DNA of 64,000 nucleotides from assembly GCF_902826655.1 (NCBI RefSeq), contig NZ_CADEFR010000004.1:62001-126000 (forward strand), read 5' to 3'. The notes under the pieces were generated by a model. The model made no database searches. It saw only the letters and a program-made list of their open reading frames with translations, and had not been told where the DNA came from. The DNA is from an uncultured Methylibium sp. Lineage in GTDB: Bacteria; Pseudomonadota; Gammaproteobacteria; Burkholderiales; Burkholderiaceae_C. Shown one piece after another: positions 29,312 to 36,938 of this stretch (within the stretch, counting starts at the first letter, position 1; each line of letters begins with the position of its first letter). Both the position numbers and the translations under genes were made by a program.

Positions 29312-29471
29312 TCACCTGCTGCTCGTCGGCCGCTGCAACCCGCGAAGCCGGGCGACGTCTTCGCGGATCAGGCCGCGGACGATCGCCTTGAACTTGTGGT
29401 CGTGGCAGTGCCGTATCGCCCACAGGGTGCGCAGGCAGTCGCGCGCCCTTTCGCGAACGCTTGTCGCCATT
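29312..29471 (-). pseudogene. possible small ORF with one-base frame break
   Basis: Between the hexamer shell gene and the aldehyde dehydrogenase, one frame reads VRERARDCLRTLWAIRHCHD then HKFKAIVRGLIREDVARLRG with GC-rich third positions but no start codon. The ATG at 29471 (MATRR...) is one base out of that frame; removing one G of a GG pair would give a 52-residue product. It may be a genuine small gene hit by an indel, or chance. Confidence 0.3.
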
Positions 29472-29482
29472 GCCAAAGCGCG

Positions 29483-29800
29483 TCAGCGCGGCTTGGGCAG
29501 GATGCCTTCAACGTCTTCGTGCGGGCGCGGGATCACGTGCACCGAGACAATCTCGCCGATCTTCCCGGCAGCGGCCGCGCCGGCATCGGTCGCGGCCTTC
29601 ACCGCGCCGACGTCGCCGCGCACCATCACGGTGACAAGGCCGCCACCGATCTGCTCGCGCCCGACCAGCCGCACGTTGGCCGCCTTGACCATCGCGTCGG
29701 CGGCCTCGATCGCGCCGACCAGGCCCTTGGTCTCGATCAGCCCGAGCGCGCCGCGCGGGCCCTCGTTGACCGCGCCGGTCGTGATGGGGTTCGTTGCCAT
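29483..29800 (-). CDS. hexameric BMC shell protein 1 (BMC-H)
   Basis: 105 residues, one Pfam00936-type BMC domain: [60 protein letters not shown] and the terminal [15 protein letters not shown]. It is the main facet tile of the compartment. AAGGAG lies upstream of the ATG at 29800. The pore-loop region reads QIGGGL where the other two hexamer proteins in this window read QPGGGI, so pore chemistry may be slightly different. The gene lies between the vertex gene and the aldehyde dehydrogenase. Confidence 0.95.
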   Translation of the reverse strand: MATNPITTGAVNEGPRGALGLIETKGLVGAIEAADAMVKAANVRLVGREQIGGGLVTVMVRGDVGAVKAATDAGAAAAGKIGEIVSVHVIPRPHEDVEGILPKPR

Positions 29801-29839
29801 TTCAGCATCTCCTTCGGGGGTTGAAAGTGCGCCAGCGGC

Positions 29840-30145
29840 CTAGCGCTTCTGGAAAGTGGTTTCGCCGTCGAACTGAACCGAGTCGACGATTGCGATGATG
29901 GCGGCGTCGGTGGGAGCGTTGTGTCCGTCCGAATCGACGCGCGCGGCGCTGCCCAGCGTCACGAGCACGATCTCCCCAACGCCGGCGCCGGCCAGGTCGA
30001 TCGCGACGTAGGTGGAAGACGGTTCGACGCCGTCGTCCAGCGGTGCCGAGGCCCGCACCGGCTCGAGCAACAGAAGCTTGTGCGATGCCAGCCCGGCGGC
30101 CTTGATCGATGCGACAACGTTGCCGCGAACGCGAGCCAGCTGCAT
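29840..30145 (-). CDS. eutN: BMC vertex protein (EutN/CcmL, BMC-P)
   Basis: 101 residues from the ATG at 30145 (MQLARVRGNVVASIKAAGLA), preceded by CGGAGACAGGCACG. The EutN/CcmL fold is evident: VRGNVVASIKAAGLASHKLL at the start, then YVAIDLAGAGVGEIVLVTLG and DAAIIAIVDSVQFDG. Pentamers of this protein cap the shell vertices. It is the first gene of the leftward BMC arm and is divergent from the CrtC-like gene. The frame stays open to 30211, but those residues precede the ribosome-binding site. Confidence 0.92.
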   Translation of the reverse strand: MQLARVRGNVVASIKAAGLASHKLLLLEPVRASAPLDDGVEPSSTYVAIDLAGAGVGEIVLVTLGSAARVDSDGHNAPTDAAIIAIVDSVQFDGETTFQKR

Positions 30146-30243
30146 CGTGCCTGTCTCCGTATCTGTTCTGGGAATGGACTGAACGGTAGAGGGCGCGCAG
30201 TGCGGCGTCATTGGCCAGCGTGGAAGGTCAAAGGGGGGCTCCG

Positions 30244-30288
30244 TTGTCCATGCCGCCCCTGGTGGTCACCGTTCGCCGCCCCTAGAGT
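30244..30288 (+). promoter_or_regulatory. shared BMC promoter motif, copy 1
   Basis: TTGTCC at 30244 and CTAGAGT at 30282 with start-to-start spacing of 38 bp, ending 58 bp before the GTG at 30347. The same two words with exactly the same spacing precede the genes at 52341 and 55921. Likely an activator site plus promoter core; the divergent eutN promoter must lie in the same 200-bp region. Confidence 0.65.
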
Positions 30289-30346
30289 TGCCCCAAGAGT
30301 TCGCCAGAACGAGCCTGCGTGCGCAAGGACCAAACGGAGACAAGAC

Positions 30347-31345
30347 GTGATCAAGGATCAGGACGCGGAATTCCACGTCACCGACTCGGACCCGACCTGG
30401 GCTGAGACGAACTTCTTCGGCTTCTTCAACGCCGAGCACAAGCTGAACGTGGGCGTGTATGCGCTCTTCCGGCCGAACCTTGGCGTCGTCAGCTCAACGA
30501 TCTGTATGAATTCGGGCCGCGCCGTCACGCCCTGGGAAGCGGACTTCTGCGATCTGCGCTCCGCGATGCCGATCCCGACGCCGCGCTCGCTGCTGGACTA
30601 CAAGCTGCTCAACACGCTGCACGTGCGCTGCCTGGAACCGAACCGCGTCTGGCACATCGGCTATGACGACCAGCAGGGCACGCGCATCGATGTGCGCTAC
30701 GAAGCGCTGATGCCGGCGTTCGACATCCATGACCCAGAGATAGACCCGATGTGCGGCTCCGAGGGTGAGGCAGGCAAGTTCGCCTGGGGTACCGCGTACA
30801 ACGGCCACTTCGACCAGACCGGCCACTTCAAGGGCAGCGTGGCGATCCGCGGACGCGAGGTGCCGATCGACTGCGTCTCAACGATGGACCACAGCTGGGG
30901 GGCCCGTCCCGAGCGTGGCAAGCCCAACATGAGCTGGTTGCACGCGCACTTTTCGAAGGACCTGGCCGTGCACGGCATCTTCGGGTTCGACCAGACGCGC
31001 AATGGCGTCGAGCTCTGGCTCGCCCATGGCTACGTGATGGAGCGCGGCCGCATCGTCGGGCTGAAGGCCGGCACGGGACAGGTCGAGCGCCCGCAGGAAC
31101 GCTACCCCGAGCAGTTGCAGCTGCAGGTGACGGACGCCAAGGACCGCGTCTGGAAGCTGCGCGGCCGTGCGCTGACCACGTTCCCTTGGCAGTGCTGGCC
31201 CAACATGATCTCTTTCAACTCCTTGTGCGCGTGGGAGATGAACGGCTTGAAGGGTCACGGCGAGGTCCAGGACTTCTTTGAACTGCCGCAACTGAACGCG
31301 CTGAACAGCGTCGAGTCCACGCGCCGCCCGTCACGTCCCCTCTGA
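30347..31345 (+). CDS. CrtC/AttH-like (lipocalin-type hydratase-like) protein 1
   Basis: 332 residues from the GTG at 30347, preceded by CGGAGACAAGAC. The hallmark is STMDHSWGARPERG, which matches the HSWG signature of the CrtC/AttH (DUF7064-like) superfamily of two-domain beta-barrel proteins; CrtC is a carotenoid 1,2-hydratase. Other regular segments are WAETNFFGFFNAEHKLNVGV and YEALMPAFDIHDPEIDPM. No signal peptide is visible. A close paralogue lies at 55921-56925. Both are followed by a HAD gene and both follow the shared promoter motif, so the protein is probably an enzyme of the BMC pathway, perhaps a hydratase/dehydratase or a binding protein for a hydrophobic substrate (inference). 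Confidence 0.65.
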   Translation: MIKDQDAEFHVTDSDPTWAETNFFGFFNAEHKLNVGVYALFRPNLGVVSSTICMNSGRAVTPWEADFCDLRSAMPIPTPRSLLDYKLLNTLHVRCLEPNRVWHIGYDDQQGTRIDVRYEALMPAFDIHDPEIDPMCGSEGEAGKFAWGTAYNGHFDQTGHFKGSVAIRGREVPIDCVSTMDHSWGARPERGKPNMSWLHAHFSKDLAVHGIFGFDQTRNGVELWLAHGYVMERGRIVGLKAGTGQVERPQERYPEQLQLQVTDAKDRVWKLRGRALTTFPWQCWPNMISFNSLCAWEMNGLKGHGEVQDFFELPQLNALNSVESTRRPSRPL

Positions 31346-31378
31346 CGTCCCACGAACCGAAAGGAGCCGAGGTACGCC

Positions 31379-32353
31379 GTGACCCGCGCGATCCTGTTCG
31401 ACCTCGATGGCACGCTCGTCGACACGCGAGCCGCGTCATGGCAGTTGTTCTCTGAGACGAATCTCGCGTTCGCACTCGGAATCGACTCGCGCGAGGCCTT
31501 CTTCCGGGCCTTCGAAGGCAACTTCTTCGAGTCCCTGGCCAAGCTCTGCCCCGATCCGCAGCGCGCCGCGGCTGTCAAGGCACACTTCATGGAGCTGCTG
31601 CGCACGCGCTACCACCCTGCACTGATCCCGGGCATGGTCGACGTGGTGCGCGCGCTGGCGCCTCACAGCACGCTGGCCGTCATCTCGACGAACGGCATCG
31701 AGGCGATCCGTCGCATTCTGGTCGGTGCCGATCTGGCCAACTGCTTCTCGCACGTCTTCTCAGGTGACGTTGAGCCGCGCAAGTCGGTTTCGATCCGCCG
31801 TTTTCTCGGGGATCACCGCTATGCAGTGCACCGCGCCTGCTCGCCGGCCTATCACGATGGCGAAGCCAGCCACGCGTCGCTGCAGGCGCAGGATGTCGTG
31901 TTGGTTACCGACACCGTCGGAGACGTCCGGGAGGCCCGCGAAGCCGGCATCCGCGCGATCGGCGTGACCTGGGGCATGCACAGCGAACGCCAATTGCTCG
32001 ATGCCGGCGCCGAACGCGTGGCGCTGTGGCCGCAGGAACTGGTCGCCTGGCTGCGCGACGCCGATGCGCCTGCGACGAGTTGCGGCTGCTCGAGCGGGTC
32101 GGCAGACAGCTGTGCATTGCCGCCAGCACCAGCGCCTGCTGTCCGCGCTGCAGCCGCGCCACCAACGGGCGACCCAGTGAGAGAGGTGGCGCGCCATCGC
32201 CGCGAACGCCAGCTTCACACCCGGTTGCAGGCCGCTGCCGCGACAGCTCGTGCGGCACCCGGCGCCAGCATGGCCTCGGCAGTGTCCGGCCCGAGCGCAC
32301 GCACCGAGCTGATGTCCTCGCTGCAACGAATCCTGAGAGAAGGAGACCACTGA
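31379..32353 (+). CDS. HAD-superfamily phosphatase with C-terminal encapsulation-peptide-like tail
   Basis: 324 residues from the GTG at 31379. HAD motifs: FDLDGTLVDT (nucleophile Asp), ISTNG, a Lys in VEPRKSVSI, and VTDTVGDVREAREAG. A cap domain lies at about 20-90. Catalysis ends near residue 225; then come ~75 residues rich in Ala, Pro and Ser, and a final amphipathic helix SARTELMSSLQRILREGDH. This closely resembles BMC targeting peptides such as the SELETLIRTIL pattern of PduP. It would hydrolyse a phosphorylated pathway intermediate. It follows the CrtC-like gene by 33 bp. A decayed paralogue lies at 56934-57332. Confidence 0.82.
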   Translation: MTRAILFDLDGTLVDTRAASWQLFSETNLAFALGIDSREAFFRAFEGNFFESLAKLCPDPQRAAAVKAHFMELLRTRYHPALIPGMVDVVRALAPHSTLAVISTNGIEAIRRILVGADLANCFSHVFSGDVEPRKSVSIRRFLGDHRYAVHRACSPAYHDGEASHASLQAQDVVLVTDTVGDVREAREAGIRAIGVTWGMHSERQLLDAGAERVALWPQELVAWLRDADAPATSCGCSSGSADSCALPPAPAPAVRAAAAPPTGDPVREVARHRRERQLHTRLQAAAATARAAPGASMASAVSGPSARTELMSSLQRILREGDH

Positions 32354-32431
32354 GCGGCACACAACAGATCGCCTAGACGTCGAGGGCTCACCCAGCGAAC
32401 ACCCTCCCTACCTCAAGACCAGGGAGACACC

Positions 32432-32718
32432 GTGAAGTCATTGTGGAAGGCTTCAACAGCTTCGAGACTTCGACGAGGCCGTACGATCTTCCTCGCCTCG
32501 GCGCTGAGCATGGGTGTAGCGGCCCAGTCACGCTGTCGAAAACCCCCGAGCTGCACGTCGGGAGCCTCTCGCGCGAGTTCCAGATCCTGCGCCCGACGAC
32601 GAGAGACGGCGATTCGCACTTTGAAATGATGAGCAAGGCGGCGCTGGACGGCAAGCGAGGGCAGCCGAGCTGGGGCAGGTTGTGCTGGTGGACTAACAAC
32701 AACGATCGGAGACAACAC
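32432..32718 (+). other. probable small coding segment with conflicting frames
   Basis: The locus-type ribosome-binding site GGGAGACACC precedes a GTG at 32432, but that frame ends after 65 residues of poor codon quality. The neighbouring frame, open from a GTG at 32443, has good codon bias and reads VEGFNSFETSTRPYDLPRLG, then continues in frame into the gene at 32719. A single indel just after 32432 would reconcile start signal and coding frame. The product would be a ~95-residue protein or an N-terminal extension of the next one; no family recognised. Confidence 0.4.
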
Positions 32719-33033
32719 ATGGATTATCAGAAACAGAAACGCGACCGGCCCGCCGACGACGGGCTGCGCTTGCAGGGCCCGACCTACATCGGCCACTTCA
32801 ATGACTTGCCGCCCGTTCTGGACGGAATCCTCGGCGACGGCATGATGAGAGCGCGCACGAAGGGCAAGACCCGCATGAAGGTCAGCAGGGCGAATGTGCT
32901 GTGCGACCAGCTCACAATCCCCGAGCTGAACGACCTCAATGACCAGCTTGCCTGGAACACCTACGACGTGGCCGTGATGCGCGCCAACGAGAGTGGCACC
33001 GGAATGAGCCCGCGCCAGGAGAGCACGACATGA
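32719..33033 (+). CDS. small unknown protein coupled to PPDK-like gene
   Basis: 104 residues from the ATG at 32719 (MDYQKQKRDRPADDGLRLQG), preceded by CGGAGACAACAC. Later segments are TYIGHFNDLPPVLDGILGDG and LTIPELNDLNDQLAWNTYDV. No known domain is recognised. The stop overlaps the PPDK-like start by ATGA, implying a fixed stoichiometry, so it may be a subunit or assembly partner of that phosphotransferase. The reading frame is also open upstream to 32443. Confidence 0.65.
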   Translation: MDYQKQKRDRPADDGLRLQGPTYIGHFNDLPPVLDGILGDGMMRARTKGKTRMKVSRANVLCDQLTIPELNDLNDQLAWNTYDVAVMRANESGTGMSPRQESTT

Positions 33034-35564
33034 AGGCGCAGTGCTCCGCCGCGCCGGTTCCGACCGTCGACGCTCCCAGTCTTGTCCACCTGATCCAGGA
33101 GATCGACGGCATGGACACGGCGAAGTTCGGTGGCAAGGCCGCTGGGCTGGCACGCATGGCCGCCGCTGGCATTCCCGTTCCGCCAGCCTTCGTCATTGGC
33201 ACGGATGCCTACCGCGCCTTCCGCGATTCCGGCGATCTGCCGGAGGACCTGATGTCCCAGGTCGATCGTGCAATGGGCGTGCTCGAAAGTCACACCAGCC
33301 GCTCATTCGGCGGTCTGAGTGCGTTGCCGCTGCTCGTATCCGTGCGGTCAGGGTCGCAGGTCAGCATGCCCGGCATGATGGACACGGTCCTGAACCTAGG
33401 CATCACCTGTCGTGGCGCGCAGCGCCTGGTGCAGGAGACCGGCAACGCCGCCTTTGCCGTCGACACCTGGGTGCGCTTCTGGCGCATGTTCGCCGAGATC
33501 GTGCTGAACCTGGAGGCCGAGGTGATCGAGCACGCGGTCGCATCGCTGTTGGACCAGACGCGCCGTGAGCCCTCCGAGGAGAACTTCCTCCGGCTGGAGA
33601 CCGCCGTTCTCGGTGCAATCGTTGCGCAAGGCGTCAACGACGTCAGCGCCGATCCGACCTGGCAACTGCGTCGGGCGATCGCCGCGGTGTTCGAGTCCTG
33701 GGACAGCCGGCGCGCGCGCGCCTATCGCGCGCACCACAAGATCTCTGACAAACTGGGGACCGCAGTGACCATACAGGCGATGGTCTTCGGCAACCTGGAC
33801 GGCCGCTCGGGCTCCGGAGTCGCCTTCACCCGCAACCCGAACACCGGCGAGCGCGAGTTGTACGGCGAGTTTCTCGCCGGCCGCCAGGGCGAGGATCTGG
33901 TGTCCGGCTCTGCCACGCCATCGCCGCTCGGGGCACCCGGCGGGCTGTCCGAGGCCCATCACCGCGAATTGGCCGACCACGGGCATCGCCTTGAGGAGAT
34001 GTACGGCGACGCAGTGGACATCGAGTTCACCGTCGAAGGCGACCAACTCTATTTCCTGCAGGTCCGCCCTGCCAAGCGGACAGCGGCAGCGGCCGTCCGG
34101 ATTGCCACCGAGCTGGTCGACGAAGGCATGCTGGGCCGTGCCGCCGCGCTGAAGCGGGTCAGCGTCGAGCAGCTCAAGAGGCTGCTGCGACCCGCTTTCG
34201 AACCCGCTGTGCTGGTTCGAACCCGTCCGCTGCTCGAAGGGATCGGGGCCAGCCCCGGACACGCCTACGGCATTGCCGTGCTGGACGCGGACCGTGCGGC
34301 CACAGTGGCGGCCTCGGGCGAGCGAGTGATCCTGGTGCGCCCCACAACCAGTCCGCAAGACATCCGCGGGATGTTGGCCTCGCGGGCCATCGTCACGGCC
34401 AAGGGCGGCGCGCTCAGTCACGCCGCGGTGGTCTCCCGTGCGCTCGACGTTCCGTGTGTGGTCGGCTGTGAGGCCATGGAGGTCGACCTCGCTGCGCGCA
34501 GCTTCACCGTCGGCGATGAGCGCCTGGAGGAAGGTGCTCCGCTTTCCGTGGACGGTGCGACGGGCAAGGTGTACAGCGGCCTGCTTCCGCTGGAGCCGGC
34601 TTCGCAGGCGACCGAACAGATCGACCGCTTGCTCGTCTGGGCAGACGATCGCACCCAAGCGTCGTTCTGGGCAGGCAGTGTCGGCGCCGCGGATGCGCAG
34701 ACCGCACTGCGACAGTCACCTCGCGGCTTCGGCGTCGTGGCGCTGACGGAGCTGATGATCGCCGACGAGACGCTGGGCGACTTCATCGATGCGGTCAACG
34801 ACCTCGGGCAGCAACCCGACCGGAAGTCGACGCAGGATCGGCTCGCCTGTCTTGCCTACCAGGCTTGCCAGCGGCTGATGCTCGAGTCGGCCGGCACGCC
34901 GATCGACCTGCGGCTGCCCAACCTGGGTTCACCCCGCGCGCAGCGCATGATCGGAAGTTGGGCATCGCTTGCACCGCGGCTGTTTCTGCCGCTGGGCCTG
35001 AAGGGCCTGTACGTGGCGCTGCTTCGCGGCATTGCGGATGCCGCGCGCGAGACCGGTCATGCGCAGACCACGCCGCTGGTGCCCGGCATCACGGCCGCAT
35101 CCGAACTGCACGCCTTCAGGCGCGCCGCAGCGGGCCTCGGACTGAACCAGGTCGGCGTGGTCCTGCAGAGCCCCGCCGGCATTGCGGAGGCGCACGGCAT
35201 CGCCGAAGGCGCCAGTGCGGTCTGGGTCGACCTGCGCGAGATCATCAGGACGTACTACGGCTATCCGAGCGCGCTGTCCTTCGCCGACGACGTCTTCGAG
35301 TCTTATGTCGCTGACGGGTACTTGGCGCACAACCCGCGGACGGCCTTGGGCAGCAAGGTCGCCGAGATGTTCGCGGGCGTCGCGGCGGTGGCGGCGCAAC
35401 GGCCGGAGGTGCGCATCGGCGTCGAATGCGGCGATGGCTCCGCGCTCAGCTTGGTCGAGGATCTGTACCGCAGCGGCATTCGCTTGTTTTCGCTGCCCAC
35501 CACGGCGCTGCCCTCGGCACGTCTGGCGCTCGGGCAACTGGCGGTCAAGGAGTCATCGACATGA
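33030..35564 (+). CDS. pyruvate-phosphate-dikinase/PEP-synthase-like phosphotransferase
   Basis: 844 residues with the three PPDK parts. ATP-grasp at about 15-350 ([57 protein letters not shown]). Swivelling phosphohistidine domain with [20 protein letters not shown], catalytic His464. C-terminal TIM-barrel region ends [20 protein letters not shown] (Cys800, aligning with the PPDK catalytic Cys) and [15 protein letters not shown]. The usual CRTEHMF substrate motif reads ALTELMI near residue 570, losing the Arg that binds PEP/pyruvate. It probably makes the phosphohistidine from ATP but passes phosphate to another acceptor. ATGA overlaps join it to both neighbours. A housekeeping dikinase is less likely. 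Confidence 0.82.
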   Translation: MKAQCSAAPVPTVDAPSLVHLIQEIDGMDTAKFGGKAAGLARMAAAGIPVPPAFVIGTDAYRAFRDSGDLPEDLMSQVDRAMGVLESHTSRSFGGLSALPLLVSVRSGSQVSMPGMMDTVLNLGITCRGAQRLVQETGNAAFAVDTWVRFWRMFAEIVLNLEAEVIEHAVASLLDQTRREPSEENFLRLETAVLGAIVAQGVNDVSADPTWQLRRAIAAVFESWDSRRARAYRAHHKISDKLGTAVTIQAMVFGNLDGRSGSGVAFTRNPNTGERELYGEFLAGRQGEDLVSGSATPSPLGAPGGLSEAHHRELADHGHRLEEMYGDAVDIEFTVEGDQLYFLQVRPAKRTAAAAVRIATELVDEGMLGRAAALKRVSVEQLKRLLRPAFEPAVLVRTRPLLEGIGASPGHAYGIAVLDADRAATVAASGERVILVRPTTSPQDIRGMLASRAIVTAKGGALSHAAVVSRALDVPCVVGCEAMEVDLAARSFTVGDERLEEGAPLSVDGATGKVYSGLLPLEPASQATEQIDRLLVWADDRTQASFWAGSVGAADAQTALRQSPRGFGVVALTELMIADETLGDFIDAVNDLGQQPDRKSTQDRLACLAYQACQRLMLESAGTPIDLRLPNLGSPRAQRMIGSWASLAPRLFLPLGLKGLYVALLRGIADAARETGHAQTTPLVPGITAASELHAFRRAAAGLGLNQVGVVLQSPAGIAEAHGIAEGASAVWVDLREIIRTYYGYPSALSFADDVFESYVADGYLAHNPRTALGSKVAEMFAGVAAVAAQRPEVRIGVECGDGSALSLVEDLYRSGIRLFSLPTTALPSARLALGQLAVKESST

Positions 35565-35863
35565 GTGACCTCAGTCAACTGAGAGGCAGCGCCCTCGGCT
35601 TTGTCGAGACGCAGGGGAAGACGGCGGCGACACTGGCCGCCGACGCGATGGTCAAGGCAGCGAACGTCCGGCTGCTGACGATGCAACAGCCCGGGGGCGG
35701 CATCATCACAATCATCGTGCGCGGAGACGTCGGTGCCGTGAAGGCCGCTGTCGACGCGGGCGAGGCGGCGGCCAAGGTGGTCGGCAAGGTGCGCTCGGCG
35801 CACGTCATTCCACGGCCGCACGACGACGTGGAAGACCTCCTCGAGCGTCCGCCCGTCCGCTGA
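35561..35863 (+). CDS. hexameric BMC shell protein 2 (BMC-H)
   Basis: 100 residues. [60 protein letters not shown] and [20 protein letters not shown] give a complete BMC domain. Its ATG overlaps the stop of the PPDK-like gene, tying that enzyme directly to the compartment. Its C-terminus (ERPPVR) is nearly the same as that of hexamer protein 3 (ERPCVR), while protein 1 ends differently. Confidence 0.95.
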   Translation: MSDLSQLRGSALGFVETQGKTAATLAADAMVKAANVRLLTMQQPGGGIITIIVRGDVGAVKAAVDAGEAAAKVVGKVRSAHVIPRPHDDVEDLLERPPVR

Positions 35864-35889
35864 GGCACGGCGTGCGCCGTGCGTCGGAC

Positions 35890-36165
35890 TCGCCGCGCAA
35901 GCGGCGTTCAACTTCCGCGACCTCGGCGGGCAGCCGACAGCCGACGCGTGCGCGAAGGAGTGATCTTTCGGAGCGACGCACCGCACGCGCTGACGCCCTG
36001 TGCGTCGCGGTCCTGCGGGATCGCATGGGACTGCATGCCGAAATCGACCTGGGCCTCGCCGACAAGGTCGCCGAGGAAGGACGTTGCTTGCGGGGCGAGC
36101 ATGTCATCCCGTTCGTGAGCACCACGCCGGGAGATGGCATCCGTCGACAGGCCGGCGCCCGATCA
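35890..36165 (+). pseudogene. remnant of NFRDLGG-type tyrosine phosphatase
   Basis: Pieces of one protein appear in successive frames: AAFNFRDLGGQPTAD, then VREGVIFRSDAPHALT, then EIDLGLADKVAEEGRCLRGE. NFRDLGG...RSDaphaLT is the N-terminal signature of the Y_phosphatase3 family. At least two frameshifts and loss of the catalytic HCxxGxxR region show that the gene is dead. It lies directly after the hexamer shell gene. Confidence 0.6.
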
Positions 36166-36617
36166 GTTGATGGACCATCTCCATGCACGCTGCTTGGCGT
36201 CGGACACGAGCCCGTCGAACGGAACGCCGAGTTCTCCGGGTTGCCGACGCAGTTCCACTATCGAGCGCACTTGGCTGCATGCCCCCGGTCGTCTATGCCG
36301 TCGAAGAAGCTCCGATCCGGCGCTTGCTCGCAACGTTGGAGAACGAACGACTTCGGCGGCGCCCGGGGTTGGGCCGCCCGCTGCGGGATCGGCTCCTTGC
36401 GCCGTCGCTGCGCTGGAACGGCAACGTCTGGATCCGCGCCGACTGCCGCGCCTTCCGCTGTACACCTGTGCGCACCACGCTGAATGCCGCGATGCCCGAC
36501 TCCGTCGATGCGCTCCTCACTCGCTCTGCTGCCCGCCGAACCGACAGGCCGGCACTCATTGTCGATGTGCATCGGTGGGGCTTTGCGGAGCTGAAGCTGT
36601 GCTGTATCATCGTCGCT
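36166..36617. other. non-coding interval before riboswitch
   Basis: 450 bp without a gene of convincing codon usage, possibly containing further decayed coding DNA after the phosphatase remnant. The promoter of the cobalamin operon should lie near its right end, where the sequence becomes more AT-rich (around 36595-36620), but hexamers cannot be assigned. Confidence 0.4.
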
Positions 36618-36854
36618 GTTGGTGCTCGTCGAGGCGCTCTGCCAAGACAGTTCAACGGGAATCAGGGAGGTCGAGGTCGGACGGACCGACACCTAACCTG
36701 AGCTGCCCCCGCAACGGTAAGCGGACGGCAAGGCCAGATCGGCCTGCCGGTTCGTGACAACAGGCCACTGGGATGCATCGCCGGTCAAAGGATGGGGCGA
36801 TGACGACTGGGAAGGCGTCACGGATAGTCTCCGTCAGCCCGGATACCGGCCAAC
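36618..36854 (+). promoter_or_regulatory. adenosylcobalamin riboswitch
   Basis: The B12 box is clear (AGCTGCCCCCGCAACGGTAA at 36701-36720, then GCGG). Other conserved parts follow in order: AACGGGAATC upstream, GGCCACTGGGATG, CTGGGAAGGC and GTCTCCGTCAGCCCGGATACC. GTTGG at 36618 and CCAAC at 36850-36854 can close the outer P1 stem. It lies about 85 bp before btuB and would lower expression of btuB and the cob operon when coenzyme B12 is plentiful. Confidence 0.92.
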
Positions 36855-36938
36855 GAAGTGGCGAACGGTTCTTGCGGTTCGCTGTAAGGCGCATGGCTGC
36901 GGGGAAGCGGCCGAGCGCGATTGGTCCGTGTCTTCGTC

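Noticed and set aside
29304-29471. A 55-codon ORF starting at ATG 29471 and overlapping the aldehyde dehydrogenase start
   Set aside because: Its product is Arg/Pro-rich and unnatural; the coding-like signal is in the neighbouring frame, so it is reported only as a possible broken small gene.
30212-30346. Sigma-54 promoter between eutN and the CrtC-like gene
   Set aside because: GG and GC elements occur, but the spacing is one base short and is not repeated at the other two motif copies; no sigma-54 activator is encoded nearby.
21528-36165. Carboxysome or standard Pdu/Eut/glycyl-radical compartment
   Set aside because: No RuBisCO, carbonic anhydrase, CsoS2/CcmM, diol dehydratase, ethanolamine lyase or glycyl radical enzyme is seen in the window.
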